From Corynebacterium suranareeae (GTDB taxonomy: Bacteria > Actinomycetota > Actinomycetes > Mycobacteriales > Mycobacteriaceae): 64,000 bases of DNA. Below the pieces are notes generated by a model. It worked only from the letters and a program-made list of their open reading frames with translations, was not told where the DNA came from and did not search any database. Location: assembly GCF_002355155.1 (NCBI RefSeq), contig NZ_AP017369.1, forward strand, positions 3,162,001 to 3,226,000. Reading direction: 5' to 3'. A program made the translations under genes and the position numbers. Below are positions 37,441-47,099 of the stretch, piece after piece. How positions within the stretch are numbered: position 1 is the first letter of the stretch; every line of letters starts with the position of its first letter.

Positions 37441-38478
37441 CTAGTAGCGAATCGCCACACGGCCATCAATCTTGCCGTTTCGCATGCGATCCAAAACATC
37501 GTTGACATCATCAAGTGAACATTCACTCACGGTTGGCTTCACCAGTCCACGAGCAAAGAAATCGAGCGCTTCCGCCATATCCTGACGAGTACCCACGAGG
37601 GAGCCACGGATGGTCAGCCCCTTGAACACAATGTTGAACACGGATGCTGGGAATTCTCCTGGTGGCAGACCGTTGAACACGATGGTTCCTGCTCGACGGG
37701 CCATATCCAACGCCTGGCCGAATGCAGCCTCGTGCACTGCAGTCACCAGCACACCATGAGCGCCACCATCAGTGAACTTCTGTACAGCTTCACCTGGATC
37801 TTCATTGCGCGCATTCACGGTAAATTCCGCTCCGTGCTTGCGCGCAAGCTCCAGTTTGTCATCGGCAATATCTACCGCAATGACACGCATGCCCATCGCC
37901 ACCGCGTATTGGACGGCGATGTGGCCAAGTCCACCCACACCGGAAATCACCATGAATTGGCCGGGGCGAGTATCTGAGACTTTGAGTGCCTTATACACAG
38001 TGACACCTGCACACAGAATTGGCGCTGCTTCGAGGTAGTCCACGCCGTCTGGGATGCGAGCGGCGTACCTTGTATCCACCAGCATGTACTGGCCGAAGGA
38101 TCCATTTTGGGTGTAGCCACCATACTCAGCTTCATTACACTGAGTTTCCCTGCCGGTGATGCAGTATTCACAGGTGCCACATGCTGACCAGAGCCATGCA
38201 TTGCCGACAATATCGCCGACCTTCACATCATGTTCACCTGGTCCGAGCTCAACTACTTCACCCACACCTTCATGTCCTGGGACGAATGGTGGTTCTGGCT
38301 TGACTGGCCAATCTCCCTCCAGCGCATGGAGGTCGGTGTGGCAGATGCCAGAGGTGAGCACCTTCACCAATGCCTGGTTTGGTCCTGGCTTTGGCAGGTC
38401 AATATCCTTCACGGTCACTTCATGACCAAACTTTTCAACAACAGCAGCGGTAAATTCTTGGGGTGCAGCAGTGGTCAT
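37441..38478 (-). CDS. adhA: Zinc-dependent alcohol dehydrogenase AdhA
   Basis: A 345-residue medium-chain alcohol dehydrogenase that oxidises ethanol to acetaldehyde with NAD+. Catalytic zinc ligands are the Cys in TSGICHTDLHALEG (about 40), the His-Glu of VPGHEGVGEV (about 63) and a later Cys. The structural zinc site is C-x2-C-x2-C-x7-C in ACGTCEYCITGRETQC (about 93-107). VISGVGGLGHIAVQYA (about 167) is the NAD site. The ATG at 38478 is used; the open frame upstream is leader. In C. glutamicum adhA and ald act together under RamA, RamB and GlxR. Confidence 0.95.
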   Translation of the reverse strand: MTTAAPQEFTAAVVEKFGHEVTVKDIDLPKPGPNQALVKVLTSGICHTDLHALEGDWPVKPEPPFVPGHEGVGEVVELGPGEHDVKVGDIVGNAWLWSACGTCEYCITGRETQCNEAEYGGYTQNGSFGQYMLVDTRYAARIPDGVDYLEAAPILCAGVTVYKALKVSDTRPGQFMVISGVGGLGHIAVQYAVAMGMRVIAVDIADDKLELARKHGAEFTVNARNEDPGEAVQKFTDGGAHGVLVTAVHEAAFGQALDMARRAGTIVFNGLPPGEFPASVFNIVFKGLTIRGSLVGTRQDMAEALDFFARGLVKPTVSECSLDDVNDVLDRMRNGKIDGRVAIRY

Positions 38479-38853
38479 AAAACTCACTCCTATCTCGCTT
38501 GGATTACTTGGCAAACTGCGCTTTCGGCGACTGCAATTCCACACAGCTTCAACTGTGCTTGACGTTACAATCATTGCAATAATGTGATTTACAACATTTA
38601 ATTGCTGCCATTGCCTACCCTAGTGAAATCCCAATTCCGTGAAAACAAAAATTTGAATTTTTACCCCCGACCACTCAAGAACCTCTCACTTTGCAGGAGT
38701 TATCAGAAAAGCAAACTACCCCCACACGAAAATTTCCCAGTATTTAGATTCACAAAAACGCATCGAATTACCCCCTAATGGGAATCTTTTTCATTTAAAA
38801 TTTCGCAACGTCGAACGGCAATTTAGACTTCACACAATTCCCTTAAAAAGCAT
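38479..38853. other. Regulatory region upstream of adhA
   Basis: 375 bp without a gene. It holds TACCCCC tracts near 38661, 38716 and 38771 that resemble RamA half-sites, an ACTTTGCA segment near 38688 that resembles a RamB core, and TGTGATTTACAACA (38583-38596), a weak GlxR-like site. These are pattern matches only; the set is what a RamA/RamB/GlxR-controlled alcohol gene would show. Confidence 0.45.
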
Positions 38854-38911
38854 TAAACCGCTTATCGACGTCGCCCCGTGACTGCAGGGCGGCGTCGATA
38901 AGCGGTATTAA
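38854..38911. terminator. Long hairpin terminator after the secreted protein
   Basis: CCGCTTATCGACG (38858-38870) and CGTCGATAAGCGG (38893-38905) pair, and the stem is continued by TTAA...TTAA outside and CGCCC/GGGCG inside. The 13-mer variant GGCGTCGATAAGC (38891-38903) forms the right arm. It is 12 bp past the end of the secreted-protein gene. Confidence 0.85.
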
Positions 38912-38922
38912 GGTGCTAAGAA

Positions 38923-41766
38923 CTAGCTGGAGCTAGAGCTCGAGTTGTCCATTCCGCAAAGAACTGGAGTGGAGATCAGAGCAAGAGCTGCAGTTGCGAA
39001 CAGCGCCTGGGAGACCATCTGGTGATCAACTGCGTTAGCAGCATCGTTCAGACCGCGGTTGATGTTGCGAACCCATTCAGGCTGGTTCGCTCCACCGGTA
39101 GCGTTGATCAGGCTGCGCAGCTGACGGTCAAGCTCTGCACCGATGGACTTCATCAGTGGCTCAAGAGCAGGACCAGCAATTGCACCAACAGTTCCCAGTG
39201 CGATCAGCAGACCAGCCACACCAGCAGCTGGGGAGTTGAGGCACTGCTGCAGGAAGTCAGAGGATCCGTTGGAGGTGCCATCGGAACTTCCAGTGGAACC
39301 ATTGTCGCCACCGTCGCCGTTGTCATCGTCATCATCGCCAGCCTTGACCACGAAGATGAAGGTTTCAGTGGTGGTTCCACCATTATTGGTAGCGGTTACG
39401 GTAACGGTGTAGCTGCCCTCGGTGCCCTTTTCTGGGGTACCAGTGATTTCGCCGGTGGATGGATCGTAATCAACGCCATCTGGGAGGCCTTCGACATCAA
39501 CATCAGCGTCGTCAGGAGTGACAACAACCTCGATTGGATCGATTGGCTCCTCTTCAGTTCCTTCAGCATCATCGATTGGATCGATGGTTGGTGCTGGGAT
39601 TGGGTTGCTGGTATCACGAACTTCAATGGTGAAGCTTGTGTTGGCAGTTAGTCCATCGTTGGTGGCAGTAACGGTTACGTTGTAATTTCCAGCGGTGGTT
39701 GGTGTACCAGAAATAACACCGCCAACAATGGTTACACCGTTGGGGAGTCCCTCTGCAGTTACTACAGCAGTATCTGGAGTGACTTCAGTGTTAACAGTTG
39801 TAATTGGGTTACCAAGCTCGATGGACTGATCATCGATGTCTTCGATAGTTGGTGCAACTACAGGAGTGGAATTGTCAGTGACCGTGATAGTGAATTCGGT
39901 GGTAGCGGTACGACCAGTGTTGGTTGCAGTCACCGTAATTGGGAAGATTCCTGCTTCTTCTGGAGTGCCAGAAATAACACCGTTTTCAAACGTAACGCCC
40001 TTAGGAAGAGCGCTCGTTGAGATCACAGCAGAGTCCGGGGTTGCTTGTGGAGTGACATCTGCAATCGGGTTACCAAGATCAATGTTTTGATCAGCGATAG
40101 GAGCGATCGTTGGATCAACAATTCCAGTCCAGGATGCATCAGCATTCACGGTTGCTCGCGCTAGTGGCAGATCAACTAGACCATCAAGGACGTTGATGCG
40201 CAGTGCAGATACGGTGAACTGCTCATCTGGGTTGGTGATCGGGCCAGTCGCCTGGTTTGGACGTGCAGCATTGTCACGCACGAGGGATCCAGCAACCTGT
40301 GGGTTTGGCTGATCATTAAGCGTAATGCGCAGGATATCAGCGTCGGATAGCAGATCACCGAGTCCGCCAACTAGTGGAGCTACAGTTCCGCTAACTACAT
40401 TGTCCAGAATGTTATTGAGGACTGGGTCAACAACGCCATCGATAGCACCCTCGAGAGTAGTGCCAACAGTTCCTAGGACACTATTCAATGCGTCGGTCAG
40501 CGAACCCAGGTTGATGGAGCCCAACAGGGTCACATCAATTTCTGCAGTTCCATCGAGGAATTCACCTAGTGTGCCTTCCAGCGTTACATCTGCCAATGGG
40601 AGAACAAGTGCAACAACGCTGAGATCAACCTTGACTGAAGTAGCCAGGATGCCTTCTTCAACAGCTGTGCGAACATTGTCGAGAAGCTGGTTCAGAAGAG
40701 TCTGGATCTCATTCTCAATCTGCTCAACAGCAGCTGCATTGAGAAGGTTGGTGTTCGGTTCAACTGCCGAGGTACCACCAAGTGCTTCAAGGTTGACGCG
40801 GATCTCGCCGGATGCCAAGTCAATGGAAACTGCGTTGGACTCCAAAGTTCCAGCAAGCAAAGGCCTCAGTGCACCCTGAATATTGGTGCTGAGCTCAACA
40901 TCCACGCCGTTTGCGCTTCCTAGAAGCCCAAGAACCCCGTTTAGAAGGCCGGTAACGTCTGACAAGACACTGGCGTTGCCTGCAAGTTCATCCACCAGCG
41001 TATCGATCCGGATACCAAGGCCTGGGTTAGCAGCGTCCTCACCAACAAGAGTCTCCACTAGTTCCCCAACAAGTGGGCTATCTAGAGTCAGATCCACGTT
41101 GGAAAGCGCGTACTCAGAGGTAACCTCATCACCATTGCGCTCAGCGGAAGCACTGACTGCACCGATGCGGAGTGAAAGCTCATCAATAATGCCGTTGGTG
41201 ATCGCGTCAACATCCCCGTTACCAAGAATGTCGGTGAGGTCTAGAACAGTGTCTACACCAGAGTTGCTGCCGTGTTGGCCTAGGTCAATGGAGCCATCGT
41301 CGTTAAGCACACCGGCAGATGCAGAAGCCTTATTTCCAGCAGGAGTTGCAGCGTTTGCACCCAGAGCGCCGAGGTTTCCTTCAACGTTAAGCAGGGTAAG
41401 TAGCGGAATGTTTAGGCCGCCGATTTGAAGATCAATGCCTTCCAGCAGGGTGAGATCAATATCAGCGGAGTCAGTGGGCTCATCTGGGAATTCCGCGTTT
41501 GCGCGAATAGCTTCCAAGGCGGAGAGGAACTGTGCCTTATCGGCTGGATCTACGCGATCTTCCAAAAGCGCAAGGTCAAGAACCTGACCACTTGCGGTAG
41601 CAATCGGAGCAGATGTTTCTTGAGCATTAGCGATTGCGGTAATTGGTAAAAGTGGGTGGGCAGGAACTGCCACGAGTACGCCACCAAGTAATGCGGTGCT
41701 GGTAATTGTTGCAATACCAATGCGCATGCTGCGACTTAGCGCAGATGTTGTCTTCTTGAGTTTCAC
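38923..41766 (-). CDS. Large secreted surface protein with three Ig-like repeats
   Basis: A 947-residue exported protein. A long signal peptide (about 1-47; hydrophobic IGIATITSTALLGGVLVAVP, then ANAQE) is followed by a large Leu/Asp-rich domain (about 50-560) with repeated DLTLLEG, LNSVLGTVG and NILDN motifs, as in choice-of-anchor G-type surface proteins. Three tandem Ig-like (He_PIG) domains of about 75 residues follow (about 560-800), each with a VTPD, LPxGV, SGTPxxAG, VTVTATN pattern. A Gly/Asp/Ser linker, a hydrophobic segment (about 855-880) and a Ser-rich end finish it. It probably sits in the cell envelope, perhaps in adhesion; no enzyme motif is visible. The ATG is at 41766. Confidence 0.85.
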   Translation of the reverse strand: MKLKKTTSALSRSMRIGIATITSTALLGGVLVAVPAHPLLPITAIANAQETSAPIATASGQVLDLALLEDRVDPADKAQFLSALEAIRANAEFPDEPTDSADIDLTLLEGIDLQIGGLNIPLLTLLNVEGNLGALGANAATPAGNKASASAGVLNDDGSIDLGQHGSNSGVDTVLDLTDILGNGDVDAITNGIIDELSLRIGAVSASAERNGDEVTSEYALSNVDLTLDSPLVGELVETLVGEDAANPGLGIRIDTLVDELAGNASVLSDVTGLLNGVLGLLGSANGVDVELSTNIQGALRPLLAGTLESNAVSIDLASGEIRVNLEALGGTSAVEPNTNLLNAAAVEQIENEIQTLLNQLLDNVRTAVEEGILATSVKVDLSVVALVLPLADVTLEGTLGEFLDGTAEIDVTLLGSINLGSLTDALNSVLGTVGTTLEGAIDGVVDPVLNNILDNVVSGTVAPLVGGLGDLLSDADILRITLNDQPNPQVAGSLVRDNAARPNQATGPITNPDEQFTVSALRINVLDGLVDLPLARATVNADASWTGIVDPTIAPIADQNIDLGNPIADVTPQATPDSAVISTSALPKGVTFENGVISGTPEEAGIFPITVTATNTGRTATTEFTITVTDNSTPVVAPTIEDIDDQSIELGNPITTVNTEVTPDTAVVTAEGLPNGVTIVGGVISGTPTTAGNYNVTVTATNDGLTANTSFTIEVRDTSNPIPAPTIDPIDDAEGTEEEPIDPIEVVVTPDDADVDVEGLPDGVDYDPSTGEITGTPEKGTEGSYTVTVTATNNGGTTTETFIFVVKAGDDDDDNGDGGDNGSTGSSDGTSNGSSDFLQQCLNSPAAGVAGLLIALGTVGAIAGPALEPLMKSIGAELDRQLRSLINATGGANQPEWVRNINRGLNDAANAVDHQMVSQALFATAALALISTPVLCGMDNSSSSSS

Positions 41767-42361
41767 TGGTCCTCCGTCGGGATTTTATTTAACCTGCTCC
41801 ATCACCCCAGGGCGCGTCCACCGCAAGGATCTGGTGCACAAAACTGATGCATGCAATCCAAGGAATAGGCTAGTCAACTCCACGGAGATATCCATAGTAA
41901 ACATGTTCGAATTATCGTGTTTTCTACATATAAAATTTGGATTGTTTTATTGATCCGTTACAAAAACGCCTGCTCAGAATATGGATTTCCCTTTATTTAG
42001 ATTGTGTTGAAACTGTCAAAAGTATTAAAAAATCAGAGCATAAAATTAGCAATTCTACCCCCAAAACTTTACCCCCAAAATAAAATCTCGAAAGTTAAGG
42101 TCGGAATTACTGACTTAACGCACGGATAAACGTGGTGTACGCATCTAGTTTGCCAGCTCCTTACCGCAAAGAATCTTGTTGAACAATCCATTGTCGCCTT
42201 AATCACGTATAGACGAAGCTGTGCTCCCACAACTTTCCGCACAGCTTTTTCCTATATTGTGATTAGCCCCCAAAATCACCCGATGCTTTAGCGTTACCTT
42301 AACATCTGTCAAAACACAGCAAGTTTGTTCGATTTATTCTGCCTGCCCCAAATACCCAAAA
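41767..42361. other. Promoter region and gene-free DNA
   Basis: About 600 bp without a gene. ACCCCC occurs twice (42057-42062 and 42071-42076) in a direct repeat with AAAA after each, resembling RamA half-sites, and the region is AT-rich. It must contain the promoter of the secreted protein. TTGTTGAACAA (42177-42187) is a small palindrome. Confidence 0.45.
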
Positions 42362-42391
42362 ACGCCCACCCGTATTGGTGCGGGTGGGCGT
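42362..42391 (-). terminator. Terminator of the cys operon
   Basis: ACGCCCACCCG (42362-42372) pairs with CGGGTGGGCGT (42381-42391) across 8 nt; on the minus strand a TTTTTGGG run follows. It ends the operon 13 bp past cysZ. Confidence 0.92.
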
Positions 42392-42399
42392 CGAAAAGC
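42387..42399. repeat. 13-mer GGCGTCGANAAGC, representative copy
   Basis: GGCGTCGAAAAGC overlaps the cys operon terminator. Other full matches to GGCGTCGANAAGC are at 232-244, 3273-3285, 6544-6556, 9494-9506, 12182-12194, 15314-15326, 26044-26056, 31589-31601, 38891-38903, 45017-45029 and 57979-57991, on either strand. Several one-base variants exist as well. Its role is unknown. Confidence 0.75.
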
Positions 42400-42403
42400 G
42401 CTT

Positions 42404-43333
42404 TTAAGAGCTTTTAATCTTTTGCCCTTCGGGTTCAGAGACGATATCGCTGGAAACTGATTCTTTGAGAAGGTTTTTGCGGTATCGACGGTAGCCGAGG
42501 TAGGTCAGTGGCAGACCAATGAGCAGGACTGTGACTTGGACCAGGCCAGTCGGGATGAAATCAAGGCCGACCACGCTCAAGACCTTGGGCAGGTTCAGCG
42601 TAACAATCAACGTGCCCACGAAACCGCCGAGGACTGTCGCGTTAATGCGGGAAATCATCCATGCACCAATTGGTGCTGCAATCGCACCACCAATAAGCAG
42701 CGCTACAACCGAGGCCAAGTTGGCTACGAGGTCTTCCCACAGCCCCACGACGAACCCTAAAGTTGCCGCCAGCGATACTAGAAACTCTGCGGTGTTAACA
42801 GTACCGACTACTTTGCGTGGCTCAGTGCGCCCCAAGGAAAGCAGCGTGGAGGTAGTCACTGGACCCCATCCGCCACCACCGGAAGCATCAACGAAACCAC
42901 CAACAATTCCTAAGCCTCCGAGGAAGCTTCTGCTGTGCGGGCGATCGGAATAGTCACGGCGGATTCGGCCTTTGCTAAATCGCCACACCAAGTTCATACC
43001 GATCAGCGCAAGGATCAACGATGTGATCGGTGCTGCTGCTTCGGTGGAAATATTGGATAGGAATGTGGCACCAGCAAATGCACCGATGGCGCCGGGGATA
43101 CCGAGACGGACAACTACTTTCCAGTCCACGTTGCCAAATTTCCAGTGGCTTAAACCAGAAACTAAGGTGGTTCCAACCTCTGCGGTGTGCACAACTGCGG
43201 ATGCCTGCGCAGGGCCTAAACCTGCGAGCATGATGAGGATGGTGGTTGATGTGACGCCGAACCCCATGCCGAGGCCGCCATCAACAAGCTGCGCTGCAAT
43301 GCCAGCAATGGCGATAAAGATCAATGTCTGCAT
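42404..43333 (-). CDS. cysZ: Sulfate/sulfite TauE/SafE-family permease CysZ
   Basis: A 309-residue membrane protein of the TauE/SafE family with about eight hydrophobic segments. The N-terminal IAGIAAQLVDGGLGMGFGVT and the later GGFVDASGGGGWGPVTTSTL are the two family repeats. In C. glutamicum this last gene of the cys operon is reported to supply sulfate uptake, which fits the reductive genes upstream; I take the role from that knowledge and the context. It is 20 nt after cysY. Confidence 0.9.
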   Translation of the reverse strand: MQTLIFIAIAGIAAQLVDGGLGMGFGVTSTTILIMLAGLGPAQASAVVHTAEVGTTLVSGLSHWKFGNVDWKVVVRLGIPGAIGAFAGATFLSNISTEAAAPITSLILALIGMNLVWRFSKGRIRRDYSDRPHSRSFLGGLGIVGGFVDASGGGGWGPVTTSTLLSLGRTEPRKVVGTVNTAEFLVSLAATLGFVVGLWEDLVANLASVVALLIGGAIAAPIGAWMISRINATVLGGFVGTLIVTLNLPKVLSVVGLDFIPTGLVQVTVLLIGLPLTYLGYRRYRKNLLKESVSSDIVSEPEGQKIKSS

Positions 43334-43353
43334 AGCTGATTTCCTTAGCGGTT

Positions 43354-44079
43354 TTAGATTTGTGCCAGCAGTGCGCTCAATGCAGCGTGGTAACGGGCTG
43401 CAACAAGTGGTGCGAGGTCAGTGGTTAGGGGTTCGGAATAGGTGAAGTTTGTGCCGGTGGCAGCTGCAATGTTGGCGGATTGATCAATAACCCGATCGAG
43501 CAGCAAGCCTTCAGTGACAAACAGCGGCAGGATGTGGACGGCCTTATGTTTGGAGGCCACCTCTATTACTCCCGCGCCGCCTGCCCCTGGCCCGCCGGTA
43601 GCGGGCACCACCTCAATCGAGTAGCCGGTGAGGAGGGAAATGGTGTGGGCGAGATCGATAACCGATTCGTTGGCGGATACGTGTGAACTGCCAACCGAAT
43701 ACAAAATCACGTGGGCACCTGCGGGAGCGTCCGCACGCAACCGCGCGGCCAGCACGCCAGCCACATCAGAACCAGTACCCAAATGCGGACCAACCAGAAG
43801 CTCCACACCGTACTTTTCTGAAGCATCTTTTACTGCCTCAGGAACGTCAATCTTTGCGTGATACGCATTGCTGAACAGCAAAGGAACCAACGCTGCCCTG
43901 GTTACGCCTTCCGCGCTGAGCTTCGCTACAACCTGATCAAGGGAAGGTTCGGCGAGCTCTAGATGCGCTTCCACGGCTGGTGTATCCAGCATTCGTCCGG
44001 CTTCAAGTGTCAGCGCAGTGATACCTGCGGCTGCGGACTTTTTGCGGGAGCCGTGGGAAAGCGTAATCAGGGGAATCAT
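43354..44079 (-). CDS. cysY: Sirohydrochlorin ferrochelatase-like CysY
   Basis: A 241-residue protein of the CbiX/SirB chelatase group. PLITLSHGSRKK opens the first half and VPLLFSNAYHAKIDVPEAV gives the histidine-rich metal site, with a second half-motif at ILPLFVTEGLLLDRVI. Siroheme is the cofactor of CysI sulfite reductase, encoded in the same operon, so iron insertion into sirohydrochlorin is the expected job. It is 22 nt after cysN. Confidence 0.87.
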   Translation of the reverse strand: MIPLITLSHGSRKKSAAAGITALTLEAGRMLDTPAVEAHLELAEPSLDQVVAKLSAEGVTRAALVPLLFSNAYHAKIDVPEAVKDASEKYGVELLVGPHLGTGSDVAGVLAARLRADAPAGAHVILYSVGSSHVSANESVIDLAHTISLLTGYSIEVVPATGGPGAGGAGVIEVASKHKAVHILPLFVTEGLLLDRVIDQSANIAAATGTNFTYSEPLTTDLAPLVAARYHAALSALLAQI

Positions 44080-44101
44080 TAAGGTGTCCTAAAATTAGGG
44101 T

Positions 44102-45403
44102 CTAGATTGACCAGTTGTTGCGCAGGCGGTGGCCAACCAAACCGGCAGCGAGGGTGTCGCCGGAGGATTGATCGATAAGAAGGAAGGAGCCAATTGCGCC
44201 GCGAGCAGCGTAATCTTCTACTTCCAATTCACCTGCAACATCGATGCGCACGTGCGCGATGTCGTTGAGGCCATAGGTTTCTGGTGCTTCGTTGTCGTTG
44301 ACGCCGTCGATGTCCAAGACACGCTCAATGGCTGCAACGCGTCCGCGGACCAGCTGGGTGCCGTAGCGAACCTTGACTGCTGCACCTGGTTTGATGGTGC
44401 GATCTGCAAGACCAACAACGGTGGCGTTGAAGGAGCGAACGGATTCTGGGCGATCTTCGCCTGCAATCAGTTCACCGCGGATCAGATCGATTTCATGAGC
44501 TAGACGCAGTACGACAGCGTCTCCGACAGCTGCGGTTTGCAAAGGACCATCAGCAGAATCAATGTGGGTGACCTCGGTGGTGCGTCCTTCTGGAAGGTAC
44601 ACGGTGTCACCGACAGACACAGATCCAGCGTTGATGGTTCCAGCGTAACCACGGTAGTCAGAGGCGTGCTCGCGGATCACGTATTGGATTGGGAAACGGA
44701 AGCCAAGATCATGTGCACGGCCATGGGAAACCTCAACGTTTTCTAGGATTTCCAGCACTGTTGGGCCGGTGTACCAATCCATGTTGGTGGAGGTTTCTGC
44801 AACGTTGTCGCCTTTAAGTGCAGAGATTGGGACAACGTGGGTGTCGTTGACATCTAAAGCGGTTGCCAGGCCGACGAATTCCTTCTCGATGCCGCGGAAG
44901 ACTTCTTCGCTGTAATCAACAAGGTCAATCTTGTTGACTGCCAAGATCACGGTGCGCACACCAAGAAGTGCCGCAACAGACAGGTGGCGGCGGGTTTGCT
45001 CGACAACGCCGTGGCGGGCGTCGACAAGCAAAACTACAACCTGCGAGGTGGACACACCGGTGACGGTGTTGCGGGTGTACTGCACGTGACCTGGGGTATC
45101 AGCCAGGATGAAGGTGCGCTTATCGGTGGCGAAGTAGCGGTAGGCAACGTCGATGGTGATGCCCTGTTCGCGCTCGGCGCGCAGGCCATCGACAAGTAAG
45201 GAAAGGTCTAGGCCTTCGAAGCCACGGTCAGCGGAGGTGCGCTCGACCGAAGCTAGCTGATCAGCAAGAACTGACTTGGTGTCGTGCAGCAAACGGCCAA
45301 CGAAGGTGGACTTTCCGTCATCGACAGAGCCTGCGGTGCACAGACGTAGGGTTTCGCGTGCTGCGATCTTTTCAGATGCTTTGTTTAAAGTTGGAGCAGT
45401 CAT
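44102..45403 (-). CDS. cysN: Sulfate adenylyltransferase large subunit (GTPase) CysN
   Basis: A 433-residue GTPase that couples GTP hydrolysis to CysD ATP sulfurylase, making adenosine phosphosulfate from sulfate. It shows TAGSVDDGKSTFVGRLL (P-loop, about 24-40), the switch FILADTPGHVQYTRN (about 100) and LAVNKIDLVD for guanine binding (about 155), then EF-Tu-like beta-barrels. The C-terminal APS kinase domain found fused in some CysNC proteins is absent. Its start codon shares one base with the cysD stop. A 13-mer copy lies inside (45017-45029). Confidence 0.95.
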   Translation of the reverse strand: MTAPTLNKASEKIAARETLRLCTAGSVDDGKSTFVGRLLHDTKSVLADQLASVERTSADRGFEGLDLSLLVDGLRAEREQGITIDVAYRYFATDKRTFILADTPGHVQYTRNTVTGVSTSQVVVLLVDARHGVVEQTRRHLSVAALLGVRTVILAVNKIDLVDYSEEVFRGIEKEFVGLATALDVNDTHVVPISALKGDNVAETSTNMDWYTGPTVLEILENVEVSHGRAHDLGFRFPIQYVIREHASDYRGYAGTINAGSVSVGDTVYLPEGRTTEVTHIDSADGPLQTAAVGDAVVLRLAHEIDLIRGELIAGEDRPESVRSFNATVVGLADRTIKPGAAVKVRYGTQLVRGRVAAIERVLDIDGVNDNEAPETYGLNDIAHVRIDVAGELEVEDYAARGAIGSFLLIDQSSGDTLAAGLVGHRLRNNWSI

Positions 45404-46317
45404 CAGAAGTAGCCTTCCTTCTTGCGGTCTTCCATGGCGGATTCGCTGAGGCGGTCATCGGCGCGGGTTGCGCCACGTTCGGTCAGGGTGGAGGTAGCGA
45501 TCTCTTCGATCACATCGTCAATGGTGCGGGCTTCTGAAAGCACAGCTCCGGTGCAGGACATATCGCCGACGGTGCGGTAGCGGACAGTCTTGGTGACGAT
45601 CTCTTCGCCCTTGCGTGGTCCACCCCATTCACCTGCGGTCAGCCACATGCCGTCGCGCTCGAAAACTTCACGCTCGTGGGAGAAGTAAATCGGTGGAAGC
45701 TCAATGCCGCGGGCACCGATGTACTCCCAAATATCTGCTTCAGTCCAGTTGGAGATTGGGAAAACGCGGATGTTTTCACCAGGCAGGTGTCCACCGTTGT
45801 ACAAAGTCCACAGCTCAGGGCGCTGACGGCGAGGATCCCAGCCGCCGAAAGAGTCACGCACAGAGAACACGCGCTCCTTGGCACGAGCACGCTCTTCATC
45901 GCGGCGAGCGCCACCAAGCACAGCGTCATAGCCCTGCTCAGCGATGGTTTCTACCAAAGGCACGGTCTGCAGTGGGTTACGGGTGCCGTCTGGGCGTTCC
46001 TGCAGGTCACCGCGATCAATCCAGTCCTGGACTTTAGCAACGCGCAGGCGAGCACCGGTGCGCTCGACCAAGTTGTCGCGGAATTCCAACACCTCTGGGA
46101 AGTTGTGGCCGGTATCCACGTGCAGCAATTCAAATGGCACGGTGGCTGGTGCGAACGCGCGACGAGCCAGCTCGTAAACAACGACGGAGTCCTTACCGCC
46201 GGAAAATAGCAGGCCGACCTTATCAAACTGGCCTGCTACCTCACGGAGGATGTGGATAGATTCATTTTCAAGATCTTTAAGGTGTGGGGAGAGTTCTGAT
46301 GTAACTGTGGTGGTCAT
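45403..46317 (-). CDS. cysD: Sulfate adenylyltransferase small subunit CysD
   Basis: A 304-residue PP-loop ATP sulfurylase subunit. VGLLFSGGKDSVVVYELARR (about 34-53) is the ATP-binding signature and VLGGARRDEERARAKERVFS (about 128-147) the family-specific loop. It adenylylates sulfate with CysN. The ATG at 46317 overlaps the cysH stop by 4 nt; the longer frame start is inside cysH and is rejected. Confidence 0.95.
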   Translation of the reverse strand: MTTTVTSELSPHLKDLENESIHILREVAGQFDKVGLLFSGGKDSVVVYELARRAFAPATVPFELLHVDTGHNFPEVLEFRDNLVERTGARLRVAKVQDWIDRGDLQERPDGTRNPLQTVPLVETIAEQGYDAVLGGARRDEERARAKERVFSVRDSFGGWDPRRQRPELWTLYNGGHLPGENIRVFPISNWTEADIWEYIGARGIELPPIYFSHEREVFERDGMWLTAGEWGGPRKGEEIVTKTVRYRTVGDMSCTGAVLSEARTIDDVIEEIATSTLTERGATRADDRLSESAMEDRKKEGYF

Positions 46318-47099
46318 GAGTGAAGTCCGCATTCTGTCTTGGCGTTTCCAGCCCAACGGCCGGCCCTAGGGTCTTGTCCTTCAGCAACAGGAAGGGTGCA
46401 AGTTTCGCATCCAATGGATGGATATCCCTGGTGGGTAAGGGGGTGGTCAATGAGGTTGTTGTCCGCAATGAACTCGTTGGTTTCCTCCAAAGACCAGGTG
46501 ATAATTGGAGAAATCTTGAGCCTGCCGGTGGCATCCAAACTCAGCGCAGGCGCTTGGGCGCGGGTTGGGCCGTCAGCGCGGCGCAAGCCCGTAATCCAAC
46601 CTGCATAGGGGCTTAACGACGCCGCCAGCGGCTCAACTTTGCGCATTCGGCAGCACGCCGTTGGGTTGCTGCGGTACAAGTTGAGACCATAGATGGAATC
46701 TTGCTCGGCGCGGGAGAGGATTGGGAGTGCGGTGACAAGCTTTTGGGAGTAGCGCGCATCTACCTGGCGGGCCACCTCTAAGGTTTCCTTGAAGTGGTAA
46801 CCGGTATCCAAAAACAGAAAATCTGCTTCCGGAAGGTGCCGCGCAGCAAGCTCCGCCAACACGGTGTTTTCCATGCTCAAGGTCACCGCGATGGCACCCG
46901 GCGCGTGCTCGGCTGTCCATTCCAGGATCTCTTGCGCGGTGGCGTCATACAACGCCGCAGCATGCTTTTCGACGAGTTCCTCGTTACGTTGCGCAACCTC
47001 AGGTGACAACGGCTCCGTGGTGCGCGGGCCTTCTGGTGAGACCTCAGGATCTTTTACCGAACCAGTATTTTTCAGGGCGTTAACTAGTTGAAAGCTCAT
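46314..47099 (-). CDS. cysH: APS reductase CysH
   Basis: A 261-residue phosphosulfate reductase that reduces activated sulfate to sulfite. AIAVTLSMENTVLAEL (PP-loop region), FLFLDTGYHFKETL and the C-terminal KTECGLH motif with the catalytic Cys are present. Two cysteine pairs (ACCRMRK and GCETC, about 148 and 230) can bind a [4Fe-4S] cluster, which marks the APS-type rather than the PAPS-type enzyme. This fits an operon without an APS kinase. It overlaps cysX by 4 nt and cysD by 4 nt. Confidence 0.94.
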   Translation of the reverse strand: MSFQLVNALKNTGSVKDPEVSPEGPRTTEPLSPEVAQRNEELVEKHAAALYDATAQEILEWTAEHAPGAIAVTLSMENTVLAELAARHLPEADFLFLDTGYHFKETLEVARQVDARYSQKLVTALPILSRAEQDSIYGLNLYRSNPTACCRMRKVEPLAASLSPYAGWITGLRRADGPTRAQAPALSLDATGRLKISPIITWSLEETNEFIADNNLIDHPLTHQGYPSIGCETCTLPVAEGQDPRAGRWAGNAKTECGLHS

